Positions 12,701 through 27,400 of a stretch of DNA of 64,000 nucleotides are shown one piece after another. Source of the DNA: Polydactylus sextarius (Eukaryota; Chordata; Actinopteri; Polynemidae); contig CM028909.1 of the NCBI GenBank assembly GCA_016801845.1, positions 23,890,813-23,954,812 on the forward strand, written 5' to 3'. The notes under the pieces were generated by a model. It worked only from the letters and a program-made list of their open reading frames with translations. It was not told the DNA's origin and searched no databases. Numbering within the stretch: position 1 is the first letter of the stretch; the number at the start of each line of letters is the position of its first letter. The position numbers and the translations under genes were made by a program.

Positions 12701-15427
12701 ATGTGCTTTCTTATCCACTGGGATGCTAAGATGCAGAATTAAAGTTATTTCTTTGTCAGCACTTTGAAAAAACCCACTGTGACTTTGTGTGTGTGTGTGT
12801 GTGTGTGTAGGACGTAATGCTCTTTATGAGGCTTAAGCAAACACTGCAAACACAGAGGTTAGATATCCTCATTAAAAAACAAAGACACAGAGGTTGATAA
12901 TGAGAACTTTAAGGGGTAAAAAAGAAAGATTGTAAGAGCATGAGACAACATGCTGCTTTCAAAATATGATAATCTCCAAAAGAAACATCGGCCCTGTGGT
13001 TTGGATGCACATCATTAGTTTGTTTACAAAGTGGGACAATGCAAAGCACCAATGTCACCAGGAAGGGAGGAGGTACTTGGTAGCTGTGAAGAGCTCCTCC
13101 CAATTGTTTAAATGCTGAATGGTGGAACAGAGTTTGTCTTTGTTGAGTCCTGAGCAGTGTCTTAGCCCTGACCTTTGACCTCTTTTTTCTAAACTGCCAA
13201 GATGAGGCAAAAAACAAAAATTAAACAAAACACAAAAGATGTTTTGACTCCACAAATGTTTACAGTCACACTTAACCGTGTTGAACTTGTACTTTACTGT
13301 AGTAATTGATCTAGATATCACGTTAATATCTTGACGCAAACTTGTCTGGATGGTTTGCTCAGTAAACTGGAAATCATGTGTCAACACACATCGTTCTACC
13401 AATAAAGCTTTTTATGTTCAGGTCAATTTCAGGTCAACTTCACCTGCTACTCTGATTAATTACATACAAATGCAACTGATGTACATCCACTGCTGCATTT
13501 TGCAGGACAAGTCAAAAAAAATATATATTTCATTGATTTCGCGTTGTACTATAAATATAAATAATACTGCGCAAATGGAAAATATCTAGATTTATATTAA
13601 TAATCAGGGAGGTGTCTGATCAATCCAAAATTCATTCTGCAGCATGACAATAATCCCAAACATACAGTCTGTCTTCAAAAACTGTGTTCACTGTCAGGAA
13701 CAAGTCTTGGAACAGATGGTCTGAGCCCCTGCAGAGCCCTGATCTCAATATCATGGCGTCAGTGTGGGATTTCATGAAGAGAAAGAAAAACTGCGGCATG
13801 TTCTCCTAGATGCTTAGAACTACCCACCTGCCAAGAACCTTGAAAAAGTGTGACCGTGTACCTGGAGAACTAACAAAGGTTTGGAACTGACTGGTTTTAA
13901 AGACAAAGCAAGGGCATAGCAGATCTGATTTAAGTCTTTTCTGAGTGAAGTTTAGTGATAAATAAAAACTATTCTTAGAATTATGTTTGAAAGCAACCTC
14001 ACTGAACTTTTAGTGCCTAAACTTTTGCACAGCACTGTTTCTATTACACTGAGATACACTCAGTTGGCACTTAACTAGGGACAAACTTCTGTAGCCTTGA
14101 ACAAATCACACACCTATGAAGGTTGTGTCAGCAGTAGCTAAAGCTGTTTGAGGCCTTTATATAACTGTAGCTTGTGCTGCTGTTGAACTGCGTCATATTG
14201 AGAGGAGTGTCTAGCATTTAGTCAGCTATGTAGGTAGGATTTATTAGCCTGCATTAGATTTAGATAGATGGACCTGTCACATTCACTAGTTGTAGTTTGT
14301 CATTTTCATCGCTTGCCAAGCTTCAACAGCACAGCAACTTCATGCCGAAGCTGTGATACACAATGTATGATCATTTTTACATCATTATGAGTCTATTTTT
14401 TGACCTAAATTATATACAAACTGATGCTGAGCTTAGTCAAAAGTTGTTAAAATGACAAGAGACCAAAACTGACCAAGGCTGATGAGTGGATGACATTGTT
14501 TTAAATGACAATGCATGTAGCATATGTGTAGCTGGTGGGGCTATAAGGCTTCATGGTTATCAAATCTCCAAGAAAACAAATCATCATCATCATTTTGCCA
14601 CTAGTTGTGCCTTAATTTTAAACTGTCGACTGAGTCTGTGCATTATCAGTTTCAGTTCAGCAGACAATAACTGTGGTCTTTGTTTAACACTGAAGGCTTT
14701 AACAATGCCTGAGTCCCACCTCAGTTCAATCTATACAGTTGTTTACTGCTTCCTGCACTAAGAACACAACACTGCCTGGTAATCTAATTGCCTGTGGAAA
14801 TAATGTTATTGTTATCCACCAAAACTTATTAGCCATTACAAATTAGATGTATATAAATGTAATTTTTTGGAGCTGCAGTAGACAGATCCGCAGTTTTTAA
14901 GCAAGAGAGCTGAGATGTTTTCAGGCACCCTGGTTCAACCCAGGGATAGTTAACATCGTAGGGTAGAGCTTAGCTTAGTTACCTGCCTTAATGAACTGGA
15001 CTTCAGCAGTAAAAGCTCCTCGACAAAATCAATTCAAACACAGATGTACTGGTTGGAAGTTCCACCTCAACATTTCACTGCAGCGTAGAGCCACTGTTTG
15101 TTGCAAAAGAATGAATGAATAAATGAATGAAAGGTGACGGAAAGAACGACAGATGAAGAAAATTGAGAGAAGAAAGAGCAGTGATGAAAGGAAGATAAAC
15201 AAGCTGTGACACCAACAAAGTTCACTGAAGAACTGAGACCAGGAGACAGAAACAGGAGAAAGAAAGAGAAGAAGTGAAAAAGAGAGAGAGAGAGCTTTTA
15301 TTCCTGAAAACATTTAAGAAAACTAAATTTGTCACATCCAGGTGCAAAACCAATTCCAACTTAACACACTTTCTTTGAAAAGGTCTGCTGTCAGCACTGC
15401 TAAACCAGTTCATTTCTGTTGTACACT

Positions 15428-15477
<50 letters not shown>

Positions 15478-18400
15478 CTTAGGTGCTAGGAAAGTGCAGT
15501 CTACTGTGCATTTTACAGTATTGAGGTCAGCCTTAGCCATGTTTTGCTGAGCTTCATCAATCTCCAAGAGCTGTTACCAACAAGCTGAGAGCAAAAAGAA
15601 GCTTTGGATGGAAAAAAAAAAGATGGAGAAAGAATGGGGACGCAGAGGCAGTAGATGGAAGGAGAGAAGGAGAGTAAAGACGAGGGAAAGGAGAAGGTGA
15701 GGAGATGATCCGAAAGAGCATGGTGGCAAAAATGAAGGATGAAGGGTGCAGGAAAAGATGCAGAAAAGATGCAAAAGAAGAGAAGGTGCAATTGAGCGGT
15801 TTACAAGCAGGAAACAGGAAAGATGCAACAAAAAAGAAGGATAGGATATGAAAAACACAAGAGGACCACAAAGAGAGAGAAAAACAAGACAATTAAGAGG
15901 GAAGAGAAGCACAGCGGTCACTGCAGGCTGAATAAAAGATCGGAAAAGAAGGATGAGAGAAACAAAGGAGAGGATTGAGGGAGGATAGTAAAATCAACTT
16001 TAAGGGAGAGAAGGAGTGAAACGGAAGGATGGAGAGGAGAGAAGAGAGACACAAAGGTGAGAGGAAAATAAGCAGCGTATTAAAGGGACTGAAGACTCAG
16101 AGAAAAAGCAGCAGCAGCTTTTTTTTTTTCCCTTGCTATCCTCCTGTGAAATCTGTGGATAATATGTTGCAGAGGAAAAACATTTTGCTTACCGCCCCTT
16201 AAAAACAGGCTTAACTGGGGAAAACCAAAAAGCACGGCAGAGAGAGATAAAACACGGCTGCTGACGGCAGCCGATTCAGCTGAGGTGCTGGACAGAACTG
16301 GGTTGGCGTCTTTATCACCTAATTTAACATAACATGTGACATTTGGTGGAAGCTTTGATTCACACAGACTTAAAATATCATCTGGGTGTTTTCAGTTATT
16401 AGAGCTGTGGTAGGAATTACACTACAGCTTTAATTCTTAATACACTGAGCTAAACAGGGCACAGATGTTCATCTCTGCTGAGATAAATACATGGATTAGT
16501 AATATGTTAAAATAATATTATTCTACATTCAACACTGTAAAACACTGCGCTAGAGAAAATTGCAAAACTGACATCTTGTAAAATAGCATAAAAACTCAGA
16601 CGTTAACAACAAACACAATAAAGTGAAAAAAAAATGTGATGAATCCACTTTTCACAAAAAGTCTTGACCACCTACACTGACAGGGGAAGTGAATTACACA
16701 GATTATCTTGTTAAAGTGGATGGAGTATAAAGGATAATGTTCCTGCCACAGTGCAACAATGGTCGAAGGAGTTAACTTGGCTCCAATTCTCTTGATCTCA
16801 ATCCAATCAAGCATCTGTTGGATGTGCTGGACAACCCAGTCTGATCCATGGAGGTTCCAGAGGAATCCCTCTGGTTTGGTGTATGGAAAAGTCAACAGTA
16901 AAAAGTTATTATTATTACTGACTCTTTCTACAGTCTTTTTATTTTCTGGCATGTAATGAATCGCATATTGTTTGCTATTGCATATTGTTTATTGTTGCTT
17001 TGTGATGAATGGCTTTTTTTTTTATCACTCTGTGCTTCACATGTGCCTGCTCACATTATGGTTGTGAACTGGGGAAAGCTAAATGTGTGTCTTCAGAGAT
17101 AGTGGCACACACGGCAAGGTTTCTTATCACCAGGTTATCTCAAAGTCATTCTCTTCTCATCCCAGAGGAAGAGACGAGAGAAAGATGGCAGAAGACAGAA
17201 AGAGAGGTAGAAGAAAAAAAAGAGAAGGGGAAAAAAAAAAAAGTCAGACAGACTAGCTTTTTCTTGACAATCCCACCACAATGTCTGTCTGAGAAATTAA
17301 TCTTCTGTCATCTTTAGATAGGAATCTCACACTCATCTGTCTTCACCTACACCTCCCTCCCTCTCATCATTCCGCCTCCTTCTCTTTTCCTTTTTCTATG
17401 ATTCTTTTTCATTTCTCTTTTAAAAACCCCACTCCTCTTTTAAATGTGCTTCCTGTCCTGATATTCACAGTATCACTCTTTATTTATTTTATTTTTTTTT
17501 TTGGTCTTCCTCATTTTCTGAAAACAGCTCGCTCTTTTCTCTCTTTCTCCCTCTGTTGAAGCCATTATCCCCTGCTTGGCCATGTATCTTCTATCTGTAT
17601 CCCTCCATTGGACTGTCTAGTCCACAGCTCAACACACTGACATACACACATATGCAGACAGCTCAATAGGGCCCTCACACATAGCTATCAAGTTCTGCCA
17701 TTCGTCTGTACACTGCAATATTGTTATCAGCAGGATTGTGATTTTTTTTGGTCTCCTCCCTCATGGCTTTGGATGTGACACTGTGTGGAACAGTGCGAAT
17801 CTTATCTACCAAAAAGAGATAACATTTTGATCGCACACCCCAGCCCTTTACAGCAGGGTTTGTTGTTGATATCTGTGCATCTATAATACAATTTGAATTT
17901 CTTTTTATGGCGTTGGTGATAAAGAAAACCACAAATGTGTGATGGGATTTCACTGGAGTCCATGTTTTTCCCTCCCTGTGGGCAGCTGTTGTTGAAGGTT
18001 ATTGTTCCTGTTGTATCTGTTCTTCTGTAGGTTGTATTTAAGTTTTTTAAAAAAAAAAAAAAAACACTCAGACTAGACCATGGACAAGCTCTTAAAAACT
18101 AAAAACAAGGAAATACCCTTTTTGGGCTGATTTCCAGAGATATTTTCTTTTCTGAATTATTTTCATAAGAAGCAACAGAACCATCACCCTCCTTTGTGAG
18201 CTGTTAAGTTCATTTCAATAAAAGACTGTGTGCAAGGCTGTATGGCACAATACTGGACTAAATGTGGCTTAAGTGGATGGACCTATTCTCCACTGATTCA
18301 CTATGGTTCTAGATGATGAAAAAAAAAAATGAAAATAAACTGGTCTAACCTGGTTTCACAGCTGTTTTCAGAGGTAGTAACACAGTCAACTTGTCACTGT

Positions 18401-21400
18401 CATTTTTGCTTCAAGGCTACTTTAAATCAACTACTTAATAACACCTACTTCTAAACATGTAGTCTCTACTGTCTCTTCCTGGTCTCCCTCTTTTCTTTCT
18501 CCCCCTCTCCCCCATCCTCCTCCCCTCCCTTTTCTCTCTTTCTCTTTTCTCTGTATTCATTTCACTCCAGCCAGTCGAGGCAGATGACCGTCCACTCTGA
18601 GTCTGGTTCTGTTGGATGTTTCTTCCTGTTAAAAAGGAGTTTTTCCTTCATTGTCGCCAAGCGCTTGATCGTTGTGGAAATGTTGGGTTTCTCTATGTAA
18701 AATGCCTTAAGATAAATGTTTTTATGATCTGGCCCTATATAAATAAAATTGAATTGAATTAAATCAACTGATTGGTTTATTGTTGCATTTTTAACAGTGG
18801 CGTCACCTAGAGTCGCACTTGCTGTGTTACTTTGTAACACGAATAATTTCATTTAGTTTAAAGGAGGCACCTGTTTTCAACTATTGCAAACTGTTCTTAG
18901 AGCCTCTATATAGCATATGTAAAATAATATAATTGTAAAGTTAGCTGTAATAACGCTAGTGTTACAACTACCCTGCACCCTATTATGATGCTAGCATACC
19001 TTTTTCTATATTCCTAGCATTGGAAGAGCATTTTACCCTCTTGTTCTCCAACACCCCCGATACTGGGGTCATAGTGGACCACATCCAATTTCACGGCGTG
19101 TAACGCCAGCTGTACTGCATAAAAATCCTCAGAAATGTCAGAATCTCAGCTAAAAAGCTTTTACAAACCATTTCTACAACCACCAAACACAGCTAGCTAC
19201 AAACAACTAAAAGAGTAAGCAAACAAACCTCACAAAATTAAATTAAAATAAGACATTAATCATGTAAATAGGCCGAAAGAAGCCGGAGATATTGACCTAT
19301 TTATAAGATGATTGTATTTACTGTACACACACAAGATGCACTGTAAATAGAATGACACTAATGACAGAATAATAGTGATAATAATAGTAAATAATGATAA
19401 TATAATAATATTATTTTGTCTCTTACTCTCGCCCAACAGTCATTAGCAGTATCTCGAGCTAACATTCACTATCCTCTGGTGTACAGGAAAGGGGTTGGAT
19501 TATTCAAATTTAAGGGGGCTCGGTGGGCTAAAGCTCCTAGTATGACATATCACAGCTTTGCTGAGATTGGCCACTAATCTCACAAATTTTACAAATTTGC
19601 ATGTAGAGGAGGTCGGAAATGGAGTTGAGGTTTTGGTATGGTCCTTTAGAAACACCAAGCTGCCTATAGTCAAGAGCAACAAGGTAAATGCGGTTTTGAA
19701 TTCTATAACCCTTTTAAGACATCTTTTTAATATGTGATCACCTGGTAGGACAAGAGTCAGCCTGATGCAAATTAATATGTAGGTTCTATTAAGTTCTGTG
19801 TTGTTGCATTTTAAACATATCTGGAATGTCATTTACACAACAGCTGTAAATATGTATCTGGTTTACTGACCGTTTTGATACACAATGGGCTGGAATATAA
19901 CACAAAGAAAATGTTTGCTGCTGCTGAACTCAAAGTGTCACTTGGAGAGAAGATACTTTAGAAAAAGCAAGTGTGCACTCATCCTTGAAGTAGGAGGCAG
20001 TAAGTGAAGAACTAATAGTTAAATAGCCAGATGTTGTCAGCTCATTTGATTAGATTATGTCTGAAAACAGAAAATATCACGGTCTATTTAATATCTATTA
20101 CCAGCTACTTCAATCATATCAGACCAGACAGAAGTTGCTACGAGCCATTAAGAGACTGGAAAAACAGGCAGTAGTGACCCACGGGAAATACTTAGTTTAC
20201 GCTGTAGAAAAAATAACAGGTGCCAAACTGGTGCTGAGTCAGTTCAAGTAAATCTGTGTTTTTTTCTCTCCTCTCTCTCAGTCTGTCTCGATCAGCCCAG
20301 AGTTGTTCTCCCTGTCTGATAAAAAGACATAGATTTTGCACCTGAAGTTGAAATTAAATTTCATAGACAATTATCGTTGCTGCAGTGGTCAATGAGCATA
20401 GATAAACCAGCTGCATGGGACAATCCCATACATATCCCTGGAAAGAAACACCTTCAAACACACATCACCAGAGACTGAACATGCAATTTTCAACAGGATT
20501 GCTTTTCTGCTTTTTTACTCACATTAAAACTCATATTGGGCATTTACTTCAAACAATATGATAATTAGGCAGTTTCACAGCTAAAAATGTCCATAAATCC
20601 TGAGTAAATATCACCCATGGGCCCTGACACATGCATAGCGAATTAGACCCTTTGCCAGACAATAATATTATTTTGCTTTTTAAAGACAGGCCTGGTTTTA
20701 CTTGGCTGTTAAGTTATATTGTCAAATGGTACATGTCACTGCAATGCAACAAAAACAACTGATGTGGACCCCAGCCCAAACAGCACATTAATATGAGCAA
20801 TTTATTAAGATTAAAAGCTGCAGTAATGTTGTCTGGCACTGATTTATGGAGGAATCCATTCAAGTAGAACTTAAACTTAATGTGGGTTGACTTTTTGGAA
20901 GGAACTGATTGATACTGATGATGAATTGCAGGCATTAGGTTAACAAAGCATGCCGTTATTAATGCTAGCATTAATAAGCTAGCTTAATGCTAGCATTAAT
21001 AAAACAAGGCTTATTTTACACGTCAAGGTCAGACTCGGATCAGGTTTGGAGAGGGATTTCTTAGATTAAACTGCTGGTCAGACTAAATATACTAAAATAT
21101 CAAAAACGCACTGTGCTAATCACAATGTCTAATAATGTCTTGATCACACAAGTTGATAAAGCCCTTAAACCATCAGTGTTGTGTAAATCCATCTATCAAT
21201 TCACCAAGCTGCTTGATATGAAGCCAGTGTAGACAGAGAGGAGGACAGAGGTGACACAGATGGAAGGAAAAGGAGAGATGCTTACATGTTTCTCTCCTTC
21301 GATCCTCTTGTCAGCTTGTTGAACAGCCTCCAGGTACTTAAAATGCAACTCCATCAGTCGATCAACCTGGAGACAGAATGAAACAGCAGCAGACAGAGAG

Positions 21401-24400
21401 AAAGTCAGAGACACAGCAGGCAAGAGAGAAACATAACAACAAGAGAGATGTGAAGAGGAGATGCAACAGCAGACGAGATAAACAACACTCAATATAATCT
21501 GATAACAGTGATTTGAGGACATATATTCATGGTCTACTCATCATGTTTGTGGAATAATATTTCAGCCTTGTTCAAACGATGTCTTTATTTGCTGCACATT
21601 AATCATTTATCGATTCTTTTTATCTCTTTGCTGCAGAGGAAGGAGACTGGGTTTATGAAGCGGGAAAAAACAGCCACTTCTGAGATTATTATTGTTTACA
21701 GTAACATAAATGAACAAATAAGCAAATCAGAAGGAGCATATGAATGAAATAGGATGTGCACAGTGTTGAGAAAGTCATCCATGTTTGATTTGCACAACAA
21801 TCAGTTTCTTCTTTCTACAACTAAATTCACCAATGCTACAAAAATGACCCTGAGCGACAAACTGAATATGAGACAGTTTTGCCCATAGAGGCAATTATGA
21901 ACTATGGGGAGAAAAATAAATAAATGTTTGATATTTTAATCACTTCCTCAAGAGAGTAACATAGCAGAAATGTAAAGTAGCACAGTCAGTGACCTGAAAG
22001 TGAACCTGAATGTATTGAACCCAACTCTTGGTCAAAAAAAAAACTGAAAAAACTGAAATACTCATGTATTTATGTATATTCAGTTTATGATAATAATGTA
22101 ATCTTGTGCTCTATTCCAACTAACTGACTTCTGATGTGTCTGCATATACAAGAGAACAAGTTTTGAACGAATGATTAGTTTCTCATTAAAAAAACATTCA
22201 AAGTATTTACTGTACTGAACTACTGTAAGTAATCAGATGCACACGTACCTACATAAGTGATCTGCATGGAATCAAAGGATTAACAGGTTAAAGGTTACAA
22301 AGAACAAGACTAGAGAGAAAAGAGCAGAACAAGGGCACAAGAGGAAGAAAACTAACCTTCTCACAATCGTTCTCCATGAACTTGTTTAGGAGTCTGCTTC
22401 TCTGCTGGGACTTGAGATTTCTCAGCATGGAGGCGATGATGGAGCAGACGTGTTCTGAGGAGAGAAAAGTGACAATTGAAGGTGAAAAGTCTTTGTTTAT
22501 ATCACCAACACCAGCATTTTATCAACTCTCCCATTATTTAATCTTAATCAAAAATGTGTAATTAAACAGGATATTTATACACATGTATCATTTGTCCCTC
22601 TTAGACAAACACATACTGTATATAAGCCTCTTACATGAGGCTTCATTAAAGAGCCTGCTGTGTTTCACAGTAAACTGCCTCCATAACCCAACAGGTGTGT
22701 GTGTGTGTTTAAACTAACATATGTGCTACTCCTCAGTTAAAACAGTCTCAAACTGATCACCGCAACGCTCATTCACCCTCACATCCACAGCCCTCAGAAA
22801 AAGAACACATCGATTAGCACTTGATAATTTGCAATTACAACACGGAGCCAGCTAAGCGCGGATCCTCTTACAGAGAGTGAACAGAACAAGAGGAGGAGAA
22901 AATGTTAATGAAATTTAGAAATCAATTTTCATTTTAGGGCCACTGGAACATGTGTAACGGTTTTGGCTATGGCTGAATTACATTTCTCAGGGCGACAGAA
23001 ATCTGTCTGTGGCAGCTCTGGGGCCATTGAGCAAGTAGGAGGTCTAAAAACATGCTAATTGACTAAATTAGCTACAAAAACTAGTTAGTCCCATTGAGTG
23101 TGCTTATCAGCCATTTCATGCTATGTAAGATGTGGTATCTCATTCAAGATCTTCTTAGTCACAGGCTGCACCCGTAGGTGACACAGTCTAATATTCCTCT
23201 ATGATATTGAATGAACTGTACACAGTGGTAGTAGAATATGACATTGTAAACTCTGGATATACAGAGTGGAGAGAAAAAATGTAATTGGGCTTTATCAACA
23301 AGAGGTCAATATTCTCTCTCAACAAGGCTTTGCAGTTGCTAGGCAACAAGAGTACAGGAATCAATCCCATTTCTGCTTTTTAAAAGGGGTCGTGTTTGCT
23401 GTCAGCTCCCTTTGTGCAAACCTCTATGACCCACAGCATCCTTACCCAAAAGATGTGAACGCTGAGGAAACCGAAGCCTCTAACACCCATGCCCTGGTCA
23501 AATCTTTCAGAATATATTGCTATTATCTTTATTACCAGGATAGCGTGCAACACAAAGGGGCAGGAAAATGCATTGAAATACGAAACAAAACACACTGGAG
23601 GCGTGTTCTCTTAGATCAGGTAAGTGCAAACTACGTATTCTACAAAGGGCTGTGAGACTGCAGGTTTTTGATCCAACCAGTTAAGAGCACACAGTCTGAC
23701 CAATCAACTGTCGCAAGACTGACATCAGTGAATCTAATAAGATACATATGATGTCACAAACAACTGATTTTGAGATGGACTCATTTTCTAGCAACATTTC
23801 TAAGAGGAATTTCTATGAAAAGGAGATTTTCTAGCACTTTTCACATGTTCCTGAATATGGTTGGACGACCGTTCTACAACATAGACCAGGTGAAAAGGCC
23901 TTTTGATTCTCTGTCACCTTGAAGTTTTTGAAAATGTTGGTCAACATCACCATTGCAATTTACTATTTATTTAGTTAAGGGCTTTAAAAGTGGTAAAGGC
24001 ACCTTTAAATTGTTCCAGTGTCCATTATAAAGACGCTTTAATATTTTTGTTGCATAAGCTTAGTTCTATCTGCAGAATTAATGACATTCTCATCAGCCAG
24101 GTGACAACTAATTAACAAATGGTAGCATGCTAGCACACTTAAACAGGGTGAGTATGGCAATCACCATACCTGCTAAACATCATCTTATTAACACCGTCAC
24201 TATCAGTTCACTGACATTAGCCTAAGCTAAAGATCCATCATGTTTAAGTATAAGCTCATGGGGATGCTGACATCACAGTCAGACTTGTATGTACTTTTAA
24301 TGTTTTTTTTTTGTTTTTTTTTCCCCAAAGAAGAACACCTGTTTGACTATTGCAAACTGGTCTTCAGCTTCTATATAACATGTGTAATTTTGGCATATTT

Positions 24401-27400
24401 TGGCAAAATTGTTTGTAAATTTGGCCAAAGAGCCTAATATAACCCCATCATAAAGCGCTACAGTAAAACGACGCGTAAAGGATGTCAAACTGCGAGCCCC
24501 TACTCTCCACCTGGTGCTTTGTAGACAAACAAGCAGCGACAGAATGATCACGTTCCATAAACATGATCATGAATCCTGTCTTACCTTAACATAAATCCAC
24601 ATCAATAATGCCACTTTTCCTAAACATAGTGGATATTCCGGATATTCCCAGCACATCACGGAATGTTATATGTGTGTTCCGACATTGACAAACAGACATT
24701 TTTCTGTTTTCCTCTCATCCAACACAGGGGTTAGCAGTATCTCGAGCTAACATTCACCATCCTCTAGTGTAGTGCAGACACTGGACAGGGGTTGGGATGT
24801 GCAAATTTAAGGGGGTGTATCCTATTATGACATATCACAGCCTGCTGAGATCAGGCCATTTTACAACAGTTTATAGTTTCTAGTTTAGAAATTTGCATGT
24901 AGAGGAGGTTGGAGATGGAGTTGAGGTTTTGGTATGGTCCTTTAGACACACCAAGCTGCCTATATTCAACAGCAATAAGGTACCTGCTTTTTTGAATTCT
25001 ATAACCCATTTAAATCAATAGGCACATTATGGGATACGTGGCTAAAATAACTTAATGATTTCAATGTTGTGATGCATTTTGAGATTTCTGTCATGTGTCA
25101 TACCACCTCTTTCAGTGTTTCTGTAAAAATCCATGACCTTGTGTCAGAAGAGCAGATAAAACTATATGCACTTCATACAGTTATGACAGCTGCTACATGT
25201 AGTAAAAGCAGTGTAATGTGGATGTACATCAGCTTGGTTTAGTCCAAGGTTTCCTTATTTTCATGTAGACAGCCATATTTCCTGTACACAATGACAAGGA
25301 GGCCAAGTGCCATTTCCGAAAGGACACTACTTTATCAACTCGATCCGAGTGGTAATTGATGTCGCCACCTCCACGCCCTGCCGAGGAGGCTATTGATCGC
25401 TGGCTGTGGAATGTTCACTCCAAAGAGTTTAAAACTAAACAGAAAGCTCTCTGCTGAAATTTGTGAAAGGGTGGAGGCAAGATTATGCCATGGAGGTACA
25501 AGATGGAGGGCAAGGCTGAGTAAAACAGCTCCCTCATTTGTCCTTGTTCCAATCAATAGTTCATTTACATGCTTTGCTTTACACTCCAATATCAAGAGTA
25601 AAAACAAGAGATAAATAAGAAAAACAAAGCAAGACCCATGACAAAACACAAGCAATCAAATGCACTGAAAAGGCTTTACATTCAAAATATGCACAAGCCA
25701 TGTGAATTTGTTGAACTGACATTTTGTCTTTGTCTGCAAAGACCTTCATCTATTTTCTTCTAGTCTGGCCATTCAACACCAATGAAAGAGAGTTGCTGTG
25801 TCCAAAAGGTATTGCTTAAAACTCTCCCATCACCTGACACCCTTGTTTTATTTTATTTAGCCTAAAACTGCAAAGCCCTGCTTCCTGTGTTCACATGCTG
25901 TTAACAGCAGTACATATAAAATACAAGTCTCTTGTTTGCATTCATCCTGGAGTATGATCAGGGTTTTGTATTATACATGCTGTTCACAAACTCTAGCATT
26001 TAGAGCACTACATAGCTACCAGTGAGGCATTTCAATGCATTTTCAGTGGGGGACTACGGACCATGGAAGGAACCTGGATCCTGACTCGTTTAGAAAAAAG
26101 AAACGTAGCATGGAAAAAAGCTGTGACCACGAGAGTCAAGAAAACTCATGATTTAAATACTGCTGTCACTGTTTAATCTACCATTTATTTAATTTGCCTG
26201 ATTTTCAGAGGCATTGAAAACACAAAGACACACACACAGGTATGGGGACATTTATTTCCTAGTTTGGGTCTTTGATTAGTTCTACAGAGCCATTTAGGCA
26301 GACAGAAACAACAGCCCAGGGACTAAAACAGGAGCCGAGTTCTTGTTAAGGTTTCTAGAAAAGTTCCTGTGGATGAAAAAGAGACTCAGCAAACCTCTAC
26401 AAATTCAGTTAATATGCTGAACATAAGCCTGTTCTACACTTACTAGTTTGGCTGCTTTTTATCCCTTCTCTCAAACATAATCTATGATACCAGAGGGAAC
26501 CGTATTCCTTTATGTCTTGATTTAATAAAAGTAAATCTCTTATGAAATGTAAAGCACATTATATTTTTTTACACAGTGAGACATCTATATGTACCATACA
26601 TTTCAAATGGCTGATATCAAAAGGTTTGAGTTACTAAATTTTCTTCTACTACTGAATGATGATGTTGAGTATGTCCTTTCCTCTGAATATTAAGTGTTAC
26701 AAAACCTTTCACATTGTCTATATACACCCCATCATATTTCATTAAAGTGTAAGTTTACAGAGATGGAACCTGATCAATCCCCACCAGAGGAGAGACCAAA
26801 CGTGAAAAAGATGTTAATTAGATGCGTCTTGACACAGAGATCTAACAGCAAATCTCTCCCTCTGAAAAACACTAATAATAGGATTAAACAGCATGACTCT
26901 GACAAAATAGATTAAAATCAAACTTGTATCATGTAAAATATTACTAATCTCAATCTATGCCAAAGGCCCTTGGTGCTGAGAGATGATTAAATGAGAGCTC
27001 TGTTTGATTTTCTGCTTTTGATTGAAATACGTGATGAAAGTTAATCATTAAAACTCAGATAACCAAGTTTCTCTGTTATAGGCACTTATGTAGTCATGCT
27101 TCCTAAATCTCCATTTGCTAATATCACGGAAGAGATACTGGTGATATGGTAATGATCCCGTTTTATCTTTGCCATGAAACTGCCATTTGGAGGCAAAATG
27201 TTTTAATAAAAGCATCTTATTTCCAATGGCCTCCTCACTCAATGTACACATGACAGTTAAGGGGCATGCCCTAGCTTCCCTAGTTGGCCCCTCTCGACAT
27301 GGAGGAGCAGCGGCTCTACTCCGAGCCCCTCCTGGATGTCCAAGCTCCTCATCCCATCTCTTCGGCTGAGCCCAGCCACCCTATGGAGGAAGCTCATTAT

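Larger units (their letters stand above)
8172..21285 (-). other. ctnnbl1: ctnnbl1 intron 13 (13114 bp)
   Basis: Largest intron. Recognisable contents: the (TG)n acceptor at 8174-8199, Tc1-like relics at 13605-14037 and 16640-16900, a purine-rich block at 15115-16110 with a (CA)22 run at 15431-15474, an L2-like LINE tail at 18470-18765, dispersed repeat copy A at 18862-19718, and a palindrome at 20956-21002. The remainder, including 8200-12780, shows no gene that I recognise. Confidence 0.85.

Noticed and set aside
15513..15921. Overlapping minus-strand hydrophobic frames
   Set aside because: Same artefact, in the purine-rich block of intron 13; several frames are open at once, as expected from composition.
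23266..23655. 129-codon plus-strand open frame in intron 11
   Set aside because: No recognisable domain, and it adjoins a MITE fragment. Treated as chance.
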